Assembly (NCBI GenBank): GCA_937930135.1
Contig: CALGVO010000099.1
Location: forward strand, 1-11,529
Direction of reading: 5' to 3'
DNA length: 11,529 bases
DNA from: an uncultured Synechococcus sp.
Lineage (GTDB): Bacteria > Cyanobacteriota > Cyanobacteriia > PCC-6307 > Cyanobiaceae
Made by a program: the position numbers and the translations under genes. Shown here one piece after another: positions 6,351 through 11,529 of this stretch. Under the pieces are notes generated by a model. That model made no database searches. It was not told where the DNA came from and worked only from the letters and a program-made list of their open reading frames with translations. Numbering within the stretch: the stretch's first letter is position 1; every line of letters starts with the position of its first letter.

Positions 6351-6607
6351 ATGGGTCATTTGGGTGATAAGGCTGACCTCACCCCATCTCCCTTAAAAGG
6401 GTCAGGCAGCCACGGGGGCGGTCTGACGGGAGAAACGAACGATGTTGTTCGCAGTTACGGGTTTGCTCTGACCGAGCAGGCTTCAGTCACCCTCCTCATG
6501 CCCCGTCGAAACCATTGCAGCCCCGGGAAGTGGGAATGGAGCTGAGCGGAATCGAACCGCTGTCCGAAACACTGGTGTGGATCACCTAGTCCGATCAAGA
6601 CCGGACC
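6340..6607 (-). ncRNA. ssrA: Circularly permuted two-piece tmRNA
   Basis: tmRNA rescues stalled ribosomes by acting first as tRNA-Ala and then as a short message. Read on the minus strand, the acceptor piece comes first (about 6607-6537). It has the T-arm AGCGGTTCGATTCCGCT and the 3' acceptor strand CAGCTCC plus discriminator A at 6537; CCA is not encoded. A 12-base spacer (6536-6525) follows. Then comes the coding piece from 6524, with 5' acceptor strand GGGGCTG and the tmRNA hallmark CAATGGTTTCGACGGGG. The two acceptor strands pair in seven positions including the G3-U70 wobble, the alanine identity element. This inverted order is the permuted form known from cyanobacteria and alpha-proteobacteria, which is cut into two RNAs. 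The tag frame lies at 6452-6402. The outer 5' and 3' ends are approximate. Confidence 0.95.
6402..6452 (-). other. tmRNA proteolysis-tag reading frame (ANNIVRFSRQTAPVAA)
   Basis: Within the coding piece of the tmRNA, 16 codons from the resume codon GCG (6452-6450) encode ANNIVRFSRQTAPVAA and stop at TGA (6404-6402). The Ala-Asn start and the hydrophobic AA end are typical of SsrA tags read by ClpXP-type proteases. The sequence is very close to tags I recall from Prochlorococcus and marine Synechococcus, which is one of the main grounds for the taxonomic call. Confidence 0.95.
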
Positions 6608-6647
6608 TTGTCATTGTGACAGCAGTGGTGATGGAGAGCACAGGATC

Positions 6648-7805
6648 GTGGGGAGGGAGAACCGTCCTGGACACCAGAGGGTCCCCGCCGTGGCGGTGCT
6701 GCCCCAGGGGCTCGAAGAAGCGGGAGCCCAGGAGCTGATCGATCTGGGGGCCAAGGCCGTGAGACCGCTGCGCCGAGCTGCGGCCTTCGAAGCCGAGCTG
6801 GCCTGCCTCTATCGGCTGCACCTGCAGTGTCGCCTGCCCTTCAGGCTGCTTCGAGAGCTGAGCCACTTCCCCTGTGATGGACGCGACTCGCTTTATCACG
6901 GCGTGCAGGACAGCGTCGACTGGGAACGCTGGCTGCATCCCTCCATGAGCTTCCGAGTGGATGCCACCGGCAGCGCCCAAGGGCTCAACCACAGCCACTA
7001 CAGCGCCCTGCAAGTGAAGAACGCGATCGTGGATCGCCAACGGGAGTTATGGGGGGAACGTTCCTCCATCGACCTGGAGGAGCCCGACCTCCATCTCCAC
7101 CTGCACCTGGGACGGGGCGAAGCTGTGCTCAGCCTCGATGGCTGCGGCGGCAGTCTCCATCGCCGTGGCTACCGGGCGGCCATGGGTGCCGCACCGCTCA
7201 AGGAAAACCTGGCTGCTGGGTTGATCCGGCTCACGGGTTGGGACGGCACCACTCCCCTGGTCGATCCCCTCTGTGGTTCAGGCACCCTCCTGATCGAAGC
7301 CGCGAGCCTGGCCCGCAAGCAATCCCCTGGCCTTGAGAGGACCTTCAGCCTCGAAGGCTGGGCCGATTTCAATGCTGAGCTCTGGCGCGATGAACTGGAG
7401 CGGGCCCGGAGACGCAGCCAGCCCCAGCTGCCGTCAGCACCAATCCTGGGCTGGGAGCAGGATGCCGCCATTGCCGAGCAGGCTCGCAACAACGTGGCTG
7501 CCGCCGGTCTCGAGGAGTCGATCACCATCCATACCGGTGATTTCCGCGATCTGTCGCTACCAGCGGAGCCTGGGATGGTGGTTTGCAACCCGCCCTATGG
7601 GGTGCGCATCGGCGCTGGTGAGGACCTGGAAGCGCTGTATGCCGACCTTGGCCAGGTTGTGAAGCGGGAAGCCTCCGGCTGGGAGTTCTGGCTGTTGAGC
7701 GGGAACCCGCAGCTCACCGGCGCCCTCCGCATGAAAGCATCGCGGCGGATTCCCATCAGCAATGGCGGGCTTGACTGCCGCTGGTTGCACTACGCCATTC
7801 GCTGA
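6648..7805 (+). CDS. THUMP-domain class I SAM-dependent RNA methyltransferase (RlmL/YpsC-like)
   Basis: A 385-residue protein with the size and layout of B. subtilis YpsC and the N-terminal half of E. coli RlmL, which makes m2G2445 in 23S rRNA. A ferredoxin-like plus THUMP region (about residues 15-165; VLPQGLEEAGAQEL, LEEPDLHLHLHLGRGEAVLSLD) binds RNA. A Rossmann methylase follows, with SAM motif I DPLCGSGTLLIEAA at about residue 206 and the catalytic NPPYG at about residue 314. RGYRAAMGAAPLKENLAAGL before motif I is typical of the family. The exact rRNA target here is inferred. The GTG at 6648 opens the frame; in-frame GTGs at 6690 and 6696 (AVAVLPQGLEE) would fit the conserved start better. 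A GGAGGGAG run at 6651-6658 does not sit at a useful distance from any of them. The gene is divergent from ssrA. Confidence 0.88.
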   Translation: MGRENRPGHQRVPAVAVLPQGLEEAGAQELIDLGAKAVRPLRRAAAFEAELACLYRLHLQCRLPFRLLRELSHFPCDGRDSLYHGVQDSVDWERWLHPSMSFRVDATGSAQGLNHSHYSALQVKNAIVDRQRELWGERSSIDLEEPDLHLHLHLGRGEAVLSLDGCGGSLHRRGYRAAMGAAPLKENLAAGLIRLTGWDGTTPLVDPLCGSGTLLIEAASLARKQSPGLERTFSLEGWADFNAELWRDELERARRRSQPQLPSAPILGWEQDAAIAEQARNNVAAAGLEESITIHTGDFRDLSLPAEPGMVVCNPPYGVRIGAGEDLEALYADLGQVVKREASGWEFWLLSGNPQLTGALRMKASRRIPISNGGLDCRWLHYAIR

Positions 7806-7852
7806 GAGCCTCCGCTGACCGCCGAGAATGCGGCCGGTGTTCTGGCGCTTTG

Positions 7853-9220
7853 ATGCCTCCACTCCCCAACCTGCTGATCCCGATCGCCGGCAGCGTGGCA
7901 CCGCTCGAAGCCACCGAAGCCTCACTGGAGGCCGTGCCCCTGGAAGCACAGGTGCTGTTCATCGGCATGGTGTTTCTTGGCACCCTGATCGTGAGTCGGT
8001 TCTCGATCCGGATCGGCATCCCGGCCATCCTCGGCGTGCTCGCCCTGGGGCTCGTGATCAACATCCACATCCTGGATGTGAGCCATGAGGAAGTGGAAAG
8101 CATTCACACCTTCGCCCTGGCCCTGTTGCTCTTCTACGCGGGCCTGAAAACGGATCTGCAATCGATCCGGGGCTTCCTGGAATACGGGCTGCTCCTCGCC
8201 GTGGGAGGCGTGGCGATCTCCACCGCTCTGCTCGGTGCCGCCATCCTGTGGCTCAGCTCCTCCACCGGCACGGGTCTTGCCCCAGGACTGTCGGACACCA
8301 TGCCTCTGGGCGCAGCCTTTCTGATTGCCGCCTGCCTCGGCTCCACCGATGCCGGCGCCACTCTCAGCGTGCTGCGACAGGTGCAGCGTCAGGTGCCTGA
8401 ACGGGTGCGGCATCTTCTCGAATTCGAATCCTCGGTGAATGATCCCTCCGCCCTGATCATCTTCAGCATCTGCATGGGGGTGTTCACGGTCACGTCGGGG
8501 CCGCCTGACTCCTGGCAAAGCCTGACCCTCACCGCGACCAGCGACCTGCTGCAGAAACTGGGCTCAGGACTGCTGGTGGGTGTGGGTTTCGGCTATCTCG
8601 CCAAGCTGGTAATCGATCGTTTCGTCATCGACAAAGAACAGCTTTTGATCGTTGCCATGTCGATCGCTTTCGTGGATTACGGCTGTTCCTATTTCCTGGG
8701 TGGATCGGGATTCGTGTCGGTCTATGTGACCGGTGTCTTCATGGCCAATCTTCATTACCACGATGAGCAGATCAATCACCAGAGCATCCAGGAGGTGTTG
8801 CTCCCGTTCAACACGATGACGGAGATCAGCATCTTCCTTCTCTTTGGATTACTGGTGAATCCAGCCGATCTGGTGCCGAGCCTGCCGGCAGGAGTGGCCG
8901 CCGCTGCCGCGCTGATGCTCCTGGCCCGCCCCCTCAGCGTGTTCTGTTTTCAGCGTTTCTCCCCGTTCAACCTTCGTGAGTCGACACTGGTCGCCTGGTG
9001 CGGCCTACGCGGTGCCGTACCCCTCGCGCTCTCTTTCAATGTGGCCAAGGCGATCCCAAATCTCAAGGGATTGGACCCCGATCATGCCGTTCAGCTGGCC
9101 CAGAACTGTCAGAGCATCGTGTTCATCGCCGTGATCCTGAATCTGCTGCTGCAGGGCCTGACACTGCCACCGATCTGTCGATGGCTCAACGGCCCACCAA
9201 GGCCCGAGTGGTCTTCATGA
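7853..9220 (+). CDS. CPA1-family Na+(K+)/H+ antiporter (NhaP-like)
   Basis: A 455-residue membrane protein with about 12 hydrophobic segments that exchanges protons for Na+ or K+ across the plasma or thylakoid membrane. Diagnostic residues are GSTDAG at 163-168 (the unwound TM4 region), ESSVNDPSA at 192-200 with the Asn196-Asp197 pair typical of electroneutral CPA1 carriers, and GLRGAVPLAL at 384-393 with its conserved Arg. It ends shortly after the last membrane segment, so the long cytosolic regulatory tail found in some NhaP2/CvrA-type proteins is missing. The ion preference cannot be read directly. I use the ATG at 7853, which is preceded in frame by a TTG at 7850. It follows the methyltransferase by 47 bases. 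Its last 35 bases overlap the end of the minus-strand holin-like gene. Confidence 0.92.
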   Translation: MPPLPNLLIPIAGSVAPLEATEASLEAVPLEAQVLFIGMVFLGTLIVSRFSIRIGIPAILGVLALGLVINIHILDVSHEEVESIHTFALALLLFYAGLKTDLQSIRGFLEYGLLLAVGGVAISTALLGAAILWLSSSTGTGLAPGLSDTMPLGAAFLIAACLGSTDAGATLSVLRQVQRQVPERVRHLLEFESSVNDPSALIIFSICMGVFTVTSGPPDSWQSLTLTATSDLLQKLGSGLLVGVGFGYLAKLVIDRFVIDKEQLLIVAMSIAFVDYGCSYFLGGSGFVSVYVTGVFMANLHYHDEQINHQSIQEVLLPFNTMTEISIFLLFGLLVNPADLVPSLPAGVAAAAALMLLARPLSVFCFQRFSPFNLRESTLVAWCGLRGAVPLALSFNVAKAIPNLKGLDPDHAVQLAQNCQSIVFIAVILNLLLQGLTLPPICRWLNGPPRPEWSS

Positions 9221-9602
9221 GGCCAGTCATCGTTTCCTGAAGATAGGGACCCTTGGTGTAAACCCCACCCAGCCGAAGCAGCACGCCGCTGATCACCAGA
9301 TTGGCTGCCGCAAAAGCGAGCATGGCGGACACCCAAGTCCATCCCTGCACCAACACCAACCACAACAGCAATGCGATCTCAGCCGACACCAATGCCGTGA
9401 GCAAAGAGGCCAGACCAGCGGCGAGCAACACCAGCCCGATGATCAGGCGCCGTTTTTCGCGATCGACCTCTTTCAAGGCGATTCGCACATGCAGATCGAG
9501 CAGGGAGCCGGCGAGAGCCGTGACGCGGGCAGCCGCACCAAACCGTCTGGAGCGGGGGGTGTCGGTGGCGGGGCCACCACCATCGGTTGGAAATGAGGTC
9601 AT
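9186..9602 (-). CDS. Holin-superfamily membrane protein (YqjE / DUF1469-like)
   Basis: A 138-residue protein with a disordered N-terminus rich in Gly, Pro and Thr, and an amphipathic segment (about 24-52, ending VDREKRRL). A hydrophobic hairpin of two or more segments follows (about 53-108), then a short polar tail. This layout and the conserved LLDLHVRIALKEVDREKRRL before the first membrane segment match the Phage_holin_3_6/DUF1469 group that includes E. coli YqjE. Despite the family name there is no phage context here. Its ATG at 9602 overlaps the TGA of the upstream DUF883-like gene in an ATGA, implying translational coupling. Its 3' end overlaps the antiporter gene by 35 bases on the opposite strand. 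Function is unknown; envelope stress has been suggested for enterobacterial relatives. Confidence 0.82.
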   Translation of the reverse strand: MTSFPTDGGGPATDTPRSRRFGAAARVTALAGSLLDLHVRIALKEVDREKRRLIIGLVLLAAGLASLLTALVSAEIALLLWLVLVQGWTWVSAMLAFAAANLVISGVLLRLGGVYTKGPYLQETMTGLMKTTRALVGR

Positions 9603-10078
9603 GCCGAGCGTCGGCCACCGGCGAGCAAGGAGCCCAGCAGCATGCCGACACCGGCGGCGACCGCCAGGGCGAGCAGGGGCCGCTCGCGAACGGGACGCTC
9701 TATCCGGGGGCGCAGGGTCTGATTCAACTCGTCGAGCAGCTGTTCCAGCTGACGCTCCAAGGGCTCCAGGCTGTCGGCCAGGTTGCGGCCACGCTCACCG
9801 ACCACATGCAGCATCTCCTCGAGCTGGGGCCTCACCACTGAGGTGGCTCGACCGGTTTGCTCCGCAATCACTCGAACCGTCTCATCCAGGCTGCCCCGGG
9901 TGGCTTCGAGAGCATGGCTGGCAACCTCAGGCCAGCGCCGCTGGATCTCCGGTATCAGACTGTCAAAGCGATCGCGGAAGCGTTGAGCCAGGCTCTCCTG
10001 CGACATCGGCGACTCCGCTGCATCCGGCGCCGGGACCTGGGAGCTCAAATTCTGTGCGGTGGCGTCTGACGAATCCAT
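9599..10078 (-). CDS. DUF883-like (YqjD/ElaB type) membrane-tethered helical protein
   Basis: A 159-residue protein with a polar N-terminus (1-30), a long charged helical middle (about 30-125, with LEPLERQLEQLLDELNQTL as a likely coiled coil) and one C-terminal membrane segment, RPLLALAVAAGVGMLLGSLL (133-152), ending in basic GGRR. This tail-anchored layout matches the YqjD/ElaB family, some members of which tether ribosomes to the inner membrane in E. coli. That role is not established here, and sequence identity to DUF883 is judged by eye. The ATG at 10078 is backed by a GAGGG element about seven bases upstream; an internal ATG at 10006 is a weaker alternative. It forms a coupled pair with the holin-like gene downstream, the same order as yqjD-yqjE. 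Confidence 0.75.
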   Translation of the reverse strand: MDSSDATAQNLSSQVPAPDAAESPMSQESLAQRFRDRFDSLIPEIQRRWPEVASHALEATRGSLDETVRVIAEQTGRATSVVRPQLEEMLHVVGERGRNLADSLEPLERQLEQLLDELNQTLRPRIERPVRERPLLALAVAAGVGMLLGSLLAGGRRSA

Positions 10079-10178
10079 CGTTGTCCCTCGCGACGTTTGA
10101 AGGATAGGAGTGATGGAACGGTCTTGAGCTTTTTCAGGGGTCCGCTAGTTTTGTATCGCTGACAGCCCTGTTGTCCTG
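10079..10178. promoter_or_regulatory. Divergent intergenic region between DUF883-like gene and smc
   Basis: This 100-base gap separates two divergent starts. For the minus strand, TATCCT (complement of 10101-10106) is a possible -10 about 23 bases before the ATG, without a good -35. For smc, TTGAGC at 10124-10129 and TAGTTT at 10146-10151 with a 16-base spacer are a weak pair. Neither is strong enough to call firmly. Confidence 0.3.
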
Positions 10179-11529
10179 TTGGTTCACATCAATCAGGTCG
10201 GGTTGACGCACTTCAAGTCCTTCGGGGGGACGATGTCGATTCCCCTTGAACCGGGATTCACGGTGGTGACCGGTCCGAATGGCTCGGGCAAGAGCAACAT
10301 CCTGGATGGGGTGCTCTTCTGCCTCGGCCTCGCCACCAGTCGCGGCATGCGCGCCGACCGCCTCCCCGATCTGGTCAACAGCGGTGTTCTCAAAGCCGGC
10401 AAATCGGCCGAAACCAGCGTGAGCGTGCGCTTTGACCTCTCCGACTGGCAGCCCGATGCGGCCGAGGAGGGGCTTGAGCCTCCGGCCGAGGGTCCCTGGA
10501 TCCGCTCCGATCAGACGGAATGGACGGTGACGCGCAAACTGCGCGTGATGCCAGGCGGCTCTTACAGCAGCAGCTACAGCGCCGACGGAGAACCCTGCAA
10601 TCTGCAACAGCTGCAGACTCAACTGCGCCGCCTTCGGATCGATCCGGAAGGAAGCAATGTGGTGATGCAGGGCGATGTGACCCGCATCGTGTCGATGAGC
10701 AACCGCGAGCGCCGCGGCCTGATCGATGAGTTGGCCGGCGTCGCCCTCTTCGACAATCGGATCGAACAGACCCGCCGCAAACTCGATGATGTGCAGGAAC
10801 GGCAGGATCGCTGCCGGATCGTGGAGCAGGAACTGCTGAGCGCCCGCCAGCGCCTCGAAAGGGATTGCGTCAAAGCACGCACCTATCAGTCGCTGCGCCA
10901 GCAACTCCAGCTCGGACGCCAACAGGAACAGGTGCTCAGCTTTGAGGCCTCAAAACAGGACCTGGAGCAGCAACGGGAACGGCAGCAGCAGCTCGGAGAC
11001 CAGCTCATCCGCGACCGCGAGGCCCTGGAACGCGATAAGGCCGACCTTCAGGATGCCGCCACTGCTCTGCAGACCCTGCAGGAGAGCGTCAAAGCGCTGG
11101 GGGAAGACCAGTTGCTCGGTGTGCAGGCGGAGCTGGCAGGTCTGGAAACCACCGCCCGGGAGCTGGAGCGCCAGGCCCAGCAGCAGCAACAGGAGGGAGA
11201 ACGGCTGCAGGGGCTGCGTCATGACCTCGCCAATCGACGCCAGCGCCTGCAGGACGACGCCAGAGAGGCCTCCCCGGGGACTGGCACGCAGGCGCTGGAC
11301 GAAGCCGAGCAGGTGTGTCGCGATGCCCAAGCGGCGGTTGAGGTGTCGCGTCGACGCCTCGGCGATGTGGCCGGACGGTCCGGACACTGGATCGAGGAGC
11401 AGCGGCAACGCAGTGGACGCCGCCTGGAGCTGCAGAACCAGCTCACGCCCCTGCAGCGGGAGCAGCAGCAAGTCCTGGAGCGCTCGCTCCAGGACGAGGA
11501 GCGGCTGATCGAACTGCAGGCAGAACTGG
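10179..11529 (+). CDS. smc: Chromosome segregation protein SMC, N-terminal part (partial at window edge)
   Basis: SMC dimers with ScpA/ScpB extrude and condense chromosomal DNA. The first 450 residues are visible. The frame opens VHINQVGLTHFKSFGG, the family's first strand, then Walker A GPNGSGKSN at residues 32-40. A conserved LFCLGLATSRGMRADRLPDL helix follows, the Q-loop VVMQGDVTRIV near residue 161, and then the start of the first long coiled coil (from about residue 185), rich in Gln, Glu, Arg and Leu. The hinge, the second coil and the ATP-signature half lie beyond the window. No ATG or GTG exists near the conserved start. The only in-frame candidate between an upstream TAG (10146-10148) and the conserved start, apart from a CTG at 10176, is the TTG at 10179, giving MVHINQV. 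Confidence 0.95.
   Translation, partial: MVHINQVGLTHFKSFGGTMSIPLEPGFTVVTGPNGSGKSNILDGVLFCLGLATSRGMRADRLPDLVNSGVLKAGKSAETSVSVRFDLSDWQPDAAEEGLEPPAEGPWIRSDQTEWTVTRKLRVMPGGSYSSSYSADGEPCNLQQLQTQLRRLRIDPEGSNVVMQGDVTRIVSMSNRERRGLIDELAGVALFDNRIEQTRRKLDDVQERQDRCRIVEQELLSARQRLERDCVKARTYQSLRQQLQLGRQQEQVLSFEASKQDLEQQRERQQQLGDQLIRDREALERDKADLQDAATALQTLQESVKALGEDQLLGVQAELAGLETTARELERQAQQQQQEGERLQGLRHDLANRRQRLQDDAREASPGTGTQALDEAEQVCRDAQAAVEVSRRRLGDVAGRSGHWIEEQRQRSGRRLELQNQLTPLQREQQQVLERSLQDEERLIELQAEL

Noticed and set aside
6252..6359. Longer start (ATG at 6359) for the zinc-ribbon protein
   Set aside because: The extra 36 residues would be translated from the tmRNA 3' region and the terminator hairpin and palindrome, so the ATG at 6251 is preferred.
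6171..6545. Plus-strand open frame of 124 codons across the ssrA region
   Set aside because: It runs through the tmRNA gene and antisense to the zinc-ribbon gene; no domain is visible.
6541..6570. T-arm-like sequence read as a lone tRNA gene
   Set aside because: There is no D-arm or anticodon arm; the T-arm belongs to the acceptor piece of the permuted tmRNA.
7922..8518. Minus-strand open frame of 198 codons
   Set aside because: Antisense to the CPA1 antiporter; composition is His/Gly/Gln-rich without motifs.
9186..9602. Holin-like protein as evidence of a prophage
   Set aside because: No endolysin, integrase or structural phage genes are nearby, and the pairing with a DUF883-like gene fits the chromosomal yqjDE type.
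10134..10922. Minus-strand open frame of 262 codons
   Set aside because: Antisense to the SMC head domain, whose Walker A and Q-loop are unmistakable.

Overview
The window reads as chromosomal DNA of a high-GC picocyanobacterium of the marine or halotolerant Synechococcus/Cyanobium group. Three things point there: a circularly permuted two-piece tmRNA gene whose encoded tag is ANNIVRFSRQTAPVAA, a BicA-type SulP bicarbonate transporter, and an aspartate-type (Mg) porphobilinogen synthase. There are no insertion sequences, phage modules, CRISPR arrays or signs of recent transfer. Coding density is very high, and the largest gene-free gaps are just over 100 bases.

Layout. Positions 1-3778 hold a four-gene run on the minus strand, in transcription order dnaJ-like co-chaperone, hemB, a small VOC-fold protein and mutS2 (its C-terminal half lies outside the window). 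From a divergent gap at 3779-3913, the plus strand carries an exported thioredoxin-fold protein and then bicA. A 53-residue zinc-ribbon protein (minus) faces bicA tail to tail, with an inverted repeat spanning both stop codons. Upstream of it, also on the minus strand, is the permuted tmRNA gene ssrA (about 6340-6607). Divergent from ssrA are an RlmL/YpsC-like THUMP RNA methyltransferase and a CPA1 Na+(K+)/H+ antiporter, both on the plus strand. The antiporter gene overlaps, tail to tail, a minus-strand pair resembling E. coli yqjD-yqjE (a DUF883-like protein and a two-TM holin-superfamily membrane protein), joined by an ATGA overlap. A second divergent gap leads to the 5' third of smc, which runs off the right end.

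How the parts relate. Most genes are housekeeping: protein folding, tetrapyrrole synthesis, DNA maintenance, ribosome rescue, rRNA modification and chromosome condensation. The two transporters could cooperate, because BicA imports bicarbonate with Na+ and a CPA1 antiporter could return Na+ outward; this link is inference. I did not find a convincing new multi-gene system. The best items for a second look are the permuted tmRNA, the overlapping palindromes between it and the zinc-ribbon gene, the stand-alone VKOR-type thioredoxin domain beside bicA, and the yqjDE-like pair.
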